Assembly: GCA_017416325.1 (NCBI GenBank)
Contig: JAFQCV010000010.1
Location: 1-40,715 of the forward strand
DNA length: 40,715 nt
DNA from: Oscillospiraceae bacterium
Lineage (GTDB): Bacteria; Bacillota; Clostridia; Oscillospirales; Oscillospiraceae
Reading direction: 5' to 3'
The notes under the pieces were generated by a model. The model made no database searches, was not told the DNA's origin, and worked only from the letters and a program-made list of their open reading frames with translations. Below, one piece after another: positions 6,609 to 13,835 of this stretch (position 1 is its first letter; every line of letters begins with the position of its first letter). The translations under genes and the position numbers were made by a program.

Positions 6609-7286
6609 ATGAATCAGATTATTGTTGATAACCGCCACAAGATCGATACCGCATGCCAGAGCTGCTTCTTTGCGCTGGATAAGTACCACAAGGCTGTGAA
6701 TACCTTTAACGAGGAAAAACGACGGATTGCCGCTACACCTTATATTCAGCAGGAGCAGGAGCGGATGGTAAACACAGCGGCGGACAACCTGAAGGCCACA
6801 GCGCAGGGACTTTATGAGGATATCAAGCACAACCTGGATACAATCCGGGCGGCAGCTGGTGAAATGGAGAGCCTGATGGATATCGGCGAGGACCTCCAGA
6901 ATGCTCTTTCCGTGGTCAAGGCACTGGGCGCATCTCTGCCCGGAGAATCTCGTATCAAGCTGGTAGAGCAGTTTAAGGGCCAGCGGCAGGCGCTTTCCTT
7001 ACTGAGGGCTGCCTATGAGTCTGCAGGAATCACCTCTCAGCCTTACTTCCAGGACTTGATCCTCAACACTACCAATGAACTGGATGCCCTGGAAGATGAA
7101 GCTTACCGCATGGTGGCTGCGGCTGGTGAGAATATGATGGTTGTGGTCACCTTCGGCAGTGACCTGGAGAAGTTTGCTGAATCCCTGGGAGTGGATCTTA
7201 CCAAGAAGTTTAGAGAGATCGTCGATACCGCTGATGCCTTAAATGCTCAGCTCCGGGCTGCCATGGGGCTCAGTGCGTCTAACTAA
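6609..7286 (+). CDS. Hypothetical helical element protein, 225 aa
   Basis: Follows the previous gene by 18 bp with an AAAGGGGATAACT ribosome binding site. Nearly all of it is predicted helical by eye (DKYHKAVNTFNEEKRRI, AADNLKATAQGLYEDIKHN, ELDALEDEAYRMVAAAGENM), with no cysteine-rich motif beyond one early CQSC. It probably acts with the 212-aa neighbour. I do not recognise a family; phage structural, scaffold-like or partner-protein roles are all possible. Confidence 0.8.
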   Translation: MNQIIVDNRHKIDTACQSCFFALDKYHKAVNTFNEEKRRIAATPYIQQEQERMVNTAADNLKATAQGLYEDIKHNLDTIRAAAGEMESLMDIGEDLQNALSVVKALGASLPGESRIKLVEQFKGQRQALSLLRAAYESAGITSQPYFQDLILNTTNELDALEDEAYRMVAAAGENMMVVVTFGSDLEKFAESLGVDLTKKFREIVDTADALNAQLRAAMGLSASN

Positions 7287-7300
7287 TTAAGAATTAGGTA

Positions 7301-7570
7301 ATGGGTTGCTTGGAAGTAGAGTGCCTTAAATGTGGATGCCGATTTACAATTATGGCCGATGAAATTGAAACCAAGAAGGAGTATTTTTGTCCTAGCTGTT
7401 CATTGAAAATAGATGATCGACTATGGCGTAAAATGCGGATAGGTTTTTTTACCACGGAAGAGACGTTGGACAGGCTAGAAAGGCCTATTCTTGAGTTGCG
7501 ACTATTTCGGGCTCAGTACCAGCGTCCTGGTGTGGATTTGGGCAGCCTTTTTGGTATATTTTTGGAATAA
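7301..7570 (+). CDS. Small zinc-ribbon protein, 89 aa
   Basis: Begins MGCLEVECLKCGCRFTI and continues with a second pair in YFCPSCSLKIDDRLWRKM, giving CxxC...CxxC spacing of a zinc ribbon. The C-terminal half is amphipathic. The ribosome binding site is weak (TTAGGTA), and the base composition is more AT-rich than the genes on either side, suggesting a different origin. Function unknown; it may bind nucleic acid or merely be a structural zinc protein. Confidence 0.65.
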   Translation: MGCLEVECLKCGCRFTIMADEIETKKEYFCPSCSLKIDDRLWRKMRIGFFTTEETLDRLERPILELRLFRAQYQRPGVDLGSLFGIFLE

Positions 7571-7595
7571 CTAATATAAATTAGGAGGTGAGTTT

Positions 7596-10172
7596 GTGGC
7601 AGGCTCACATGACGGTCGTGTTACACTTTCGACCAAACTGGACACCTCCGGCATACAGGCCGGAGCAAAGGGAATAAAAAGCGCCTTGGCAGTATCCACT
7701 AAGGCTGTTGCGGCATTGGGTGCAGCAGCAGCTACTGCAATCGTTGCGGTAACAAAGAAATCAGTAGATGCTTATGCGGCATACGAGCAGCTGGCAGGTG
7801 GTGTGGAAACCCTGTTTAAGCAGTCTGCCGATAAGGTGAAGGCCTATGCTGAAGATGCGTACAAGACCGCCGGTGTCTCTGCAAATGCCTACATGGAGGC
7901 AGTTACCAGCTTTTCGGCAAGTCTGATCAGCTCCCTTGGTGGCGATACCGAGAAGGCAGCCGAAGTTGCCAATATGGCAATGGTGGATATGAGCGACAAT
8001 GCCAATAAAATGGGTACACCCCTCGCAAATATCCAGAACGCCTATCAAGGTTTTGCTAAGCAGAACTATACCATGTTGGATAACTTGAAGCTTGGTTACG
8101 GTGGCACGAAAACGGAGATGGAACGGCTGCTGAAAGATGCGGAAGCTTTTTCCGGGGTGAAGTATAATATCAACAATCTGAGTGATGTATATGAAGCGAT
8201 CCACCAGATCCAAGTCAAGCTAGATGTTGCCGGTACCACGGCAAAAGAAGCGGAGAGCACGATCACCGGCTCTATCACCATGACAAAATCGGCATGGGAA
8301 AACCTCTTGACCGCCATGTCCGGTGGCGGAAGTCTGGACCGTGCAATTGATGATTTTGTGTATTCCCTCGAGAAGGCTATGCAAAACATCCTCCCGGTAG
8401 TTGAACGGTCTCTTGTCGGGATCGGTTATGCGATCGAAAGATTGGCGCCAAAGCTTGTAGAGAGGATTGCTGTGGCCTTAATAAAGGCAATCCCCAGCCT
8501 GCTGAATGCTGTGTACAAGATGATTATCGGTTTGGCACAGGGTGTGTACCAAGGCATCAGGGCACTGTTCGCCGGTGGCACAGTGGAAGTGCTGGAGGAG
8601 CAGGCTGAGCAGATCAGGGCCTCTGTAGAGAACCAAGAGGCTTTAACGGAAGAGGTAAAAGAAACTGAGAAAGTTGCCAAGAAGGCGCTCGCGGGATTCG
8701 ATGAGCTGAATGTGCTGTCGCATGGTTCTGCAGGTGCGGCAGATAGTTCTGTGGGCGCTGTGGCGACGGGGGATGTATCGGTTGGCAACATATCCGTTGG
8801 TGGAGAGGTTAAGGATGAAGTAACCAATGAGGTTCAAGGGGTTATTGATAACATCCTTAGCAAGATTCAGGGGTTGGAGGAAAGTATTTCTACAGCCTTT
8901 CAGCCTACAATCAGCTCTTGGGGGAAGGCTTTCTCTAGCTTGGTTCCGGCTGTCAAGGACACGGCATCTCGCATAGGGGGAGCGTGGACAAACCTTTGGG
9001 ACACCTCTTTGGCTCCCTTTGGCAGAAAGATTATAACCGAGTGGGTTCCTTCGATTGCAAACACCTTCAGCGAAACATTTGCACCAATGTTCGCAGATGT
9101 AATGCCGGTGGCTATGGATGCCTGGACCACAGATTTTGAAAATGGGTGCATAGTCGTCCAAGAGGCAACAGGATGGCTGACAACAGCTTTTGAAGGCGTC
9201 AAAACCGTATTTTCCGATATGTGCATGTCAATCTCCACAAACTGGGAGATCTACGGCGGAGATCTCCTGCAAGGCTTCACAGACTTCAAAGACGGACTGT
9301 GGGAAACCTGGTGGTATATTTACGACAACATCATTAACCCTGTGATCGCTGCCTGCAGTGAGACCCTTACTTGGCTCTGGGACGAGCACCTGAAGCCCCT
9401 TTGGGACGATGTTGTAGAGTTCGTAATGTCGGTTAGTGAGAACATCCTTGCACTGTGGAACGGTTTCTTGAAGCCTGTGATTGATTGGATCATAGCATTT
9501 TTGGCACCAGCTGTGACCAATGTCATTAACCTAATTGTCGACTGGGTAGGTTATGCTGTCGCACTTATCGCGGATGTCGTAGACGGCATTATAACCTTCC
9601 TTGATGGTATTATCCAGTTCATTGTTGGCGTTTTCACATTAGATTGGGAGCGAGCTTGGGGCGGCATTGTGAAGATGTTTGAAGGCGTGTGGAATGGTGT
9701 TGTAGGCATAGTGAAGGGTGTTGTGAACTCGGTTATTTGGGTTGTCAATGCGTTAATCGCAGCGCTATACTCTGGTATCGCAGGTGTGGTAAATGGCGTT
9801 GGCAGCATCGTAAAGAGTTTTGGCGAACTGCTCGGAAAAGACAACTGGGGATTCAGCATGCCCACCCAAACGCCTAAAATCCCATATCTTGCAGAAGGCG
9901 CTGTCCTGCCGGCTAACAAACCATTTCTGGCCGTGGTCGGTGATCAGAAGCATGGCACCAACATTGAAGCGCCTTTGTCCACAATTCAAGAGGCTGTCCG
10001 GGCGGAGTTGGGAGCAGCAGAAAGCGCGATCCTGACTTCCGCAGAAGTGCTACTGGAAGAGATTCAACGGTTACGCAAGGTGGTTGAAGGTATCGAAGTC
10101 GGCGACACCACCATCGGCCAGGCAGCAAACCGGTACAACCGAGAGATGGCCATTATCAAAGGGGTCCTGTAA
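7596..10172 (+). CDS. Phage tail tape measure protein
   Basis: 858 aa from a GTG start after TTAGGAGGTGAGTTT. The N-terminus (VTLSTKLDTSGIQAGAKGIK) and the segment GVETLFKQSADKVKAYAEDAY... with the later phrase TITGSITMTKSAWENLLTAM are typical of siphovirus tape measure proteins of Gram-positive phages. Hydrophobic helices occur near residues 30-55, around 270-320, and in a long stretch near 640-740, as expected for a protein later delivered into the host membrane. Tape measure proteins set tail length at about 0.15 nm per residue, so this one would specify roughly 130 nm. No tail chaperone frameshift pair, Dit or Tal gene flanks it, so it stands alone. A coiled-coil charged segment lies near residues 330-370. 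Confidence 0.88.
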   Translation: MAGSHDGRVTLSTKLDTSGIQAGAKGIKSALAVSTKAVAALGAAAATAIVAVTKKSVDAYAAYEQLAGGVETLFKQSADKVKAYAEDAYKTAGVSANAYMEAVTSFSASLISSLGGDTEKAAEVANMAMVDMSDNANKMGTPLANIQNAYQGFAKQNYTMLDNLKLGYGGTKTEMERLLKDAEAFSGVKYNINNLSDVYEAIHQIQVKLDVAGTTAKEAESTITGSITMTKSAWENLLTAMSGGGSLDRAIDDFVYSLEKAMQNILPVVERSLVGIGYAIERLAPKLVERIAVALIKAIPSLLNAVYKMIIGLAQGVYQGIRALFAGGTVEVLEEQAEQIRASVENQEALTEEVKETEKVAKKALAGFDELNVLSHGSAGAADSSVGAVATGDVSVGNISVGGEVKDEVTNEVQGVIDNILSKIQGLEESISTAFQPTISSWGKAFSSLVPAVKDTASRIGGAWTNLWDTSLAPFGRKIITEWVPSIANTFSETFAPMFADVMPVAMDAWTTDFENGCIVVQEATGWLTTAFEGVKTVFSDMCMSISTNWEIYGGDLLQGFTDFKDGLWETWWYIYDNIINPVIAACSETLTWLWDEHLKPLWDDVVEFVMSVSENILALWNGFLKPVIDWIIAFLAPAVTNVINLIVDWVGYAVALIADVVDGIITFLDGIIQFIVGVFTLDWERAWGGIVKMFEGVWNGVVGIVKGVVNSVIWVVNALIAALYSGIAGVVNGVGSIVKSFGELLGKDNWGFSMPTQTPKIPYLAEGAVLPANKPFLAVVGDQKHGTNIEAPLSTIQEAVRAELGAAESAILTSAEVLLEEIQRLRKVVEGIEVGDTTIGQAANRYNREMAIIKGVL

Positions 10173-10179
10173 TCAACCT

Positions 10180-10213
10180 GGGGCGTGCAGGCGGTGCTTG
10201 TGCGCCCCTTTTT
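10180..10213 (+). terminator. Terminator or attenuator after the tape measure gene
   Basis: GGGGCGTGCA (10180-10189) pairs with TGTGCGCCCC (10199-10208) allowing G-T pairs, followed by TTTTTG. It ends transcription, perhaps partly, before the last two rightward genes. Confidence 0.65.
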
Positions 10214-10231
10214 GTGTAGGGAGGTGTTAGC

Positions 10232-10807
10232 ATGGGAGGATGGGGGAGCGGTGGACGCAATAAGACCCATGGCACAGTAGAGTGGTACCGGAGAATTGAT
10301 AGCTTTGAATTGCTACGATGTATCGATGCAGATGATAAACCGCACGACCTCATAGATCCAGTGTTCTACGGCAATCACCGATTCCGGCTGCATTGGGTGG
10401 ACGGTATTGACGGTACACTATCTAGGCTGTATTTCGGCTGTCCTCTGTGCCACCGTAGAGTACGTTATCTGTATGCCTATGGTGATGGCTATGTGTGCCG
10501 GAAGTGCCTAAATGTCAACTACGAAAGCCAGCAGATGCGACAGGGGAGCACTGAAGATATAATACGGAAGATGCGGAAGCTTGTTGAGGGTCAGTTGGGG
10601 TACACTTGGTGGAAACATGATAATCCAGGCAGTCAGATCGAGGAGCTGGACATTATTCCTAAGCCACGATACATGCGCTGGGCGAAATACAGTGCCCTGA
10701 TGATGAAATATCAGGAGCTACAGGGAGAATGGTGGAGAGCCTTTGTTCGTGAATGCCCATGGGCGATTCCGCCTGATATGATGGCGGCTCTAGGTAAGTA
10801 TTTGTGA
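10232..10807 (+). CDS. WGSGG-type protein with zinc ribbon, unknown function
   Basis: 191 aa after AGGGAGGTGTTAGC. It begins MGGWGSGGRNKTHGTVEWYR and has a middle zinc ribbon CPLCHRRVRYLY...YVCRKCLNVNYESQQ. The same layout, a WGSGR-like start followed by CP..C.RRV..LY and CR.C..L.Y.SQ, is known in a widespread family of uncharacterised proteins often carried by mobile elements. The C-terminal third is basic and tryptophan-rich. It lies 2 kb from no other structural gene and overlaps the ribosome binding site of the sigma-like gene, so the two are probably co-transcribed. Nucleic-acid binding is a guess from the ribbon and charge. Confidence 0.75.
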   Translation: MGGWGSGGRNKTHGTVEWYRRIDSFELLRCIDADDKPHDLIDPVFYGNHRFRLHWVDGIDGTLSRLYFGCPLCHRRVRYLYAYGDGYVCRKCLNVNYESQQMRQGSTEDIIRKMRKLVEGQLGYTWWKHDNPGSQIEELDIIPKPRYMRWAKYSALMMKYQELQGEWWRAFVRECPWAIPPDMMAALGKYL

Positions 10808-10817
10808 GGTGATCGCA

Positions 10818-11741
10818 ATGTCAAATGAAGAATTGGTGGCGGTGATTCAGGCCGGTGAGAAGGACCGTATGGGTGAATTGTGGGAACAAGTGGCGGGATT
10901 GGTCAAGTGGAAGGCAAAGCGGATTATGACCGTCCTAGAGGGGTGTCCGGGGCGTGGTGTAGAATTTGAGGATTTGTACCAGTCCGGCTATCTGGCTATG
11001 GTGGCAGCGGTGAACACTTACGACCCGTCCGCCGGCGGTGCTTTCTCCACTTGGCTTATGTATCACCTGAAGACTGCATTTGCAGAGACTACTGGTTACC
11101 GTACTCAGAAGGACCGCCAAGAACCACTGAACAATTATCTCAGTTTGGACACACCGCTATCCGATGATGCAGATAGCGACGATCTGATGGATGTGGTTGC
11201 AGATCCAGCTGGACTGCAGTGGCGGGAATCCTTGGAGGAATCTATGTGGCGGAAGGAACTGCAGGGAGCTGTGGAGACCGCTCTGTCAACCGTACCGGAG
11301 CAATACCGTGAGATCTTGCGCCTGCGGTACTGGGAGGATATGACGCTGGAGGATGTGGGAGATCTGCGCGGTATCAGCAAAGAGCGAGTGCGGCAGATGG
11401 AAAACAAGGGTATCCGTTTGTTAAGGCAACCCCGCAACGCCTGTCACCTACGGCCATTCCGCGACTTTGATTTTTACTGCCATACAAGCCTCAGTGCGTT
11501 CAATCAGACCGGTATGAGCATCCAGGAACGATACTTGGTGATCGAGGAGGAGCGCAAAGAGAGAGAAGCCAAAGAGCGCAAGCGAAGAGATGAAGAGTGG
11601 CAACGGCGAGTCGAGGAAAGCCAACGGTGGATTGCGGAACATCAAGCACGACGAGATCAAGAGATTGAAGAGGCATTCAGCAGAATGACCCCGGAGGAAA
11701 AAGAATACTTGTTGAAAAAGTATGGTTATGTGAGAACCTGA
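10818..11741 (+). CDS. Sigma-70-family RNA polymerase sigma factor, element-encoded
   Basis: 307 aa. Residues ~45-95 match sigma region 2 (EFEDLYQSGYLAMVAAVNTY, FSTWLMYHLKTAF), which binds core polymerase and the -10 element. Residues ~150-205 match region 4 (LSTVPEQYREILRLRYWEDM, then GISKERVRQMENKGIRLL), a helix-turn-helix for -35 contact. Residues ~235-307 form an unusual highly charged helix (EERKEREAKERKRRDEEWQR) likely to be a coiled coil. ATG 10818 follows GTGAGGTGATCGCA. It probably directs transcription of element genes. Its target promoters are not obvious; the late promoter at 5746 looks like housekeeping sigma. Confidence 0.85.
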   Translation: MSNEELVAVIQAGEKDRMGELWEQVAGLVKWKAKRIMTVLEGCPGRGVEFEDLYQSGYLAMVAAVNTYDPSAGGAFSTWLMYHLKTAFAETTGYRTQKDRQEPLNNYLSLDTPLSDDADSDDLMDVVADPAGLQWRESLEESMWRKELQGAVETALSTVPEQYREILRLRYWEDMTLEDVGDLRGISKERVRQMENKGIRLLRQPRNACHLRPFRDFDFYCHTSLSAFNQTGMSIQERYLVIEEERKEREAKERKRRDEEWQRRVEESQRWIAEHQARRDQEIEEAFSRMTPEEKEYLLKKYGYVRT

Positions 11742-11822
11742 TAAAACCTGAACCGGAAAAGAGTTTGCATAAAGCACAATGCGTCGTAATAGTGACAACC
11801 CACAAAGGTAGCTCCTGTTTGC

Positions 11823-11993
11823 TTATTCTTCCAATGCGGGAGCATAGCGTCCGTACTTCTTGAAATGCCACTCTTGAAACTTTTTCTCGTGTTCGGGATC
11901 TTTATAATAGTCGATGATATTTTGCGCCAAATAGGTTCCCAAAGGTTTCGCCAGCTCTTCTATCTGCTCTTCAGATAACTTAAACTGTTCCAT
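11823..11993 (-). CDS. Hypothetical small acidic protein, 56 aa
   Basis: ATG 11993 follows a strong AAAGGAGGGATAAT site; the longer frame from 12104 lacks support. The product (MEQFKLSEEQIEELAKPLGT, then YYKDPEHEKKFQEWHFKKYG) is charged and helical, convergent with the sigma-like gene and near the right end of the element. No family recognised. Confidence 0.65.
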   Translation of the reverse strand: MEQFKLSEEQIEELAKPLGTYLAQNIIDYYKDPEHEKKFQEWHFKKYGRYAPALEE

Positions 11994-12051
11994 ATTATCC
12001 CTCCTTTCTGTTTGATATAATAGCATACTGCAAAGTCGGGTATAGCTTGGG

Positions 12052-12072
12052 TTTCCCTTATGTTTTCCCTTT
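12052..12072 (+). repeat. Possible integrase arm-type site, right copy
   Basis: TTTCCCTTatGTTTTCCCTTt matches the 21-bp sequence at 240-260 at 19 positions, in direct orientation, about 115 bp inside the tRNA-fMet fragment. Spacing from the crossover region fits an arm site. The remaining 11994-12186 shows nothing else I can assign. Confidence 0.4.
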
Positions 12073-12186
12073 GTCCCAATATACAGGATTCCTATATGTA
12101 CCACAAAATACCATGTTTGCAGTGTTTATGGAGTGAAATGCCGTAAGAATCCATGTTATTCTGCGCGCTGAAAAGTGTCGTTCTAA

Positions 12187-12209
12187 TTCGAGTCCTGCCT
12201 CCGCAACCA
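12187..12209 (+). pseudogene. 3' fragment of initiator tRNA-fMet gene (attR of the element)
   Basis: The T-loop TTCGAGT is followed by CCTGC and then CTCCGCAACCA. The acceptor ending CCGCA-A-CCA, with A before the discriminator opposite an expected C1, is the hallmark of bacterial initiator tRNA. The 5' half of the T-stem (expected GCAGG) is missing: TCTAA stands there instead, so only the part from the T-loop onward is tRNA-derived. This is what a tRNA 3'-end integration leaves on the distal side. The intact tRNA gene should be at the other end, outside the window. Confidence 0.75.
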
Positions 12210-12214
12210 AAAAA

Positions 12215-12246
12215 GACAGTCATCCATCCGGATGGCTGTCTTTTTT
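12215..12246 (+). terminator. Native terminator of the tRNA-fMet gene
   Basis: GACAGTCATCC / GGATGGCTGTC with a 4-nt loop is followed by TTTTTT, 5 bp after the tRNA CCA end. It is the original tRNA terminator now on the far side of the element. Confidence 0.85.
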
Positions 12247-12277
12247 CGTTATGGAAAAGTGACTCGAAGAGGGCGGC

Positions 12278-12325
12278 GGAAGTTGCAAAACTTCCGTAAA
12301 AAAGTGTCCGGTGGACACTTTTTTA
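12278..12325. terminator. Two tandem perfect hairpins, the second a bidirectional terminator
   Basis: GGAAGTT-GCAA-AACTTCC is followed at once by AAAAAAGTGTCC-GGT-GGACACTTTTTT. The second has an A-run and a T-run, so it can terminate on both strands. It separates the tRNA locus from the restriction-modification island. No gene is visible in 12247-12697. Confidence 0.6.
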
Positions 12326-12342
12326 GCCCGGGGAAGAGTCCA

Positions 12343-12385
12343 TTCATGCAAGACGGTATCCGATACGGATGCTGGCTTGCATGAA
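12343..12385. repeat. Inverted repeat with nested dyad
   Basis: TTCATGCAAG (12343-12352) and CTTGCATGAA (12376-12385) are perfect inverted repeats enclosing a smaller dyad GTATC-C-GATAC. About 35 bp further on, TTTGACCCAT occurs twice in tandem (near 12419-12440). This could be an old recombination or attachment site. A further perfect palindrome, TTTTCAAAACTTTTGAAAA, lies at 12514-12532. Confidence 0.5.
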
Positions 12386-12697
12386 TTTGTTTGTGCTGAA
12401 ATTTCCTTGCAAAACCGTTTGACCCATGTTTTGACCCATAATAGGATATCACCGTATGGAAAAATTAGGATTTTTCAGAATACAATCTCCATCAAATCGT
12501 AAAATCCGAGAAATTTTCAAAACTTTTGAAAAGATTTTTCTGCGACCTCCGGGTGCTGCACTCGATGTTCAAAACTTCTCCCAATGCTGATCACCGGCAC
12601 CGGGAGAGGTTTCTTTGTTTATGGCGTACCAATAAACGTGTCGGGAATAGACAGATTCTTGCACAGTTAAAAAATTTTTACTTTTTGTAAGAAAATG

Positions 12698-12726
12698 TTG
12701 ATTTTTGCTGATTGCTATGCTATATT
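12698..12726 (+). promoter_or_regulatory. Promoter of the methyltransferase operon
   Basis: TTGATT 12698-12703, 17-bp spacer, TATATT 12721-12726, 24 bp before the first methyltransferase start. Confidence 0.6.
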
Positions 12727-12749
12727 TGTCAAGCAAGGAGGGATTGTGT

Positions 12750-13607
12750 ATGAACACACTACCGATTAATACTATCATCAATGGCGAATGTGTTTCTGAG
12801 ATGAAAAAATTGCCCGACTCATGTATTGATTTGATTATTGCTGATCCACCGTATAATCTTTCTAAAGGTGGAGATTGGAAATGGGATAACAGTGTTGAAC
12901 TTCAAGGTATGGGCGGCAACTGGAATAAAGTTATGCAAGAGTGGGATGATTTTACTTTTGAATCCTACATGACATTTACGAAAGCATGGCTTAGCGAGGC
13001 AAAAAGAATACTTAAGCCGACTGGTTCCATGTGGATTTTTGGCACATACCATAACATCGGCGTTATCAATGTTATGTGTCAAATGCTTGGAATTGAGATT
13101 ATCAATGAAGTTGTATGGTATAAAAGAAATGCTTTCCCGAATTTGGCAGGACGGAGATTGACGGCCAGCCACGAAACAATTCTGTGGTGCAACAAAGGTG
13201 GAAAGAAAAGAGAATACTATTTTGATTATGAGTATTCAAAAAATGGTGACTTTTCCTATGATGGCTTAAAGTCTCCGGGAAAGCAAATGCGAACTGTATG
13301 GGATATTTCGAATAACAAAGATAAAAGTGAGCTTGCGTATGGCAAACATCCTACCCAAAAGCCAATTAGAATTCTCAAACGAATGATTAAACTTGCTTCA
13401 AGAGAAGGTGATGTTATGCTCACGCCTTTTTCAGGCGCTGGAAGTGAATGTGTTGCTGCAAAAATGACGGGAAGAAAATACATTGGTATCGAACTTGATA
13501 ATTCTTACTGTGAAATTGCCGTGGATCGTTTAAGCCAGGTTGAAGAAAACGAAGATCAGTTAGGTCAGATCAGCTTAAGCCTGTTCGAAAGCGAGGCAAC
13601 CGAATGA
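12750..13607 (+). CDS. Beta-class DNA methyltransferase (N6-adenine/N4-cytosine type)
   Basis: 285 aa from ATG 12750 after AAGCAAGGAGGGATTGTGT. Catalytic motif IV, ADPPYNLSKG, comes first (residues ~33-40). The SAM-binding motif lies near the C-terminus as TPFSGAGSECVAAKMTGRKY. This IV-before-I order defines the beta class. The middle (WKWDNS...WNKVMQEWDDF, then HETILWCNKGG) resembles adenine methyltransferases of type II systems. It is the first gene of an operon with an HTH regulator and a second methyltransferase of another class. The DPPY form favours adenine-N6 methylation; the target site cannot be read from sequence. Confidence 0.9.
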   Translation: MNTLPINTIINGECVSEMKKLPDSCIDLIIADPPYNLSKGGDWKWDNSVELQGMGGNWNKVMQEWDDFTFESYMTFTKAWLSEAKRILKPTGSMWIFGTYHNIGVINVMCQMLGIEIINEVVWYKRNAFPNLAGRRLTASHETILWCNKGGKKREYYFDYEYSKNGDFSYDGLKSPGKQMRTVWDISNNKDKSELAYGKHPTQKPIRILKRMIKLASREGDVMLTPFSGAGSECVAAKMTGRKYIGIELDNSYCEIAVDRLSQVEENEDQLGQISLSLFESEATE

Positions 13608-13834
13608 AAAATCTGATACTCAACGAAAAAGAGCTTCGCAAAAAAATGATTGATTTGGATATCAAGACCATTAATGAGTTGGCTACGAAAGCGGGAGTGT
13701 CCAAACCTACAATATATGAATACATAAACGGCAAGTCTCCACTTTCTGCAGCTTTTATTCGCTTATGCGACTATTTAAGTGTTAATCCTCGCGATATTTT
13801 AATAGAGACTGAAATAACACCCACGGAGGAATAA
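13604..13834 (+). CDS. Small XRE-type HTH regulator (controller-like protein)
   Basis: 76 aa, overlapping the upstream methyltransferase by 4 bp. The core LATKAGVSKPTIYEYINGKS is a helix-turn-helix, followed by LSAAFIRLCDYLSVNPRDIL as in XRE proteins. Restriction-modification systems often carry such controller proteins to time endonuclease expression. Here it lies between the two methyltransferases instead of next to the nuclease, so control of the nuclease promoter at 16738-16766 would be in trans. Role inferred from context. Confidence 0.8.
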   Translation: MKNLILNEKELRKKMIDLDIKTINELATKAGVSKPTIYEYINGKSPLSAAFIRLCDYLSVNPRDILIETEITPTEE

Positions 13835-13835
13835 A

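Larger units (their letters stand above)
1..12209. mobile_element. Integrated phage-like element (satellite-like), left end outside window
   Basis: The block holds an integrase at one end, a repressor/Cro switch, an excisionase-like HTH, a RepA-type ATPase, a tape measure protein and a sigma factor, with all open reading frames intact and tightly packed. The right boundary is set by a tRNA-fMet 3' fragment ending at 12209, followed by that gene's terminator. No intact tRNA or matching repeat is visible on the left, so the left att must lie before base 1 or is unrecognised. I see no capsid, portal, protease, terminase, holin or endolysin. Element status is strong; the exact left limit is unknown. 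Confidence 0.8.
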
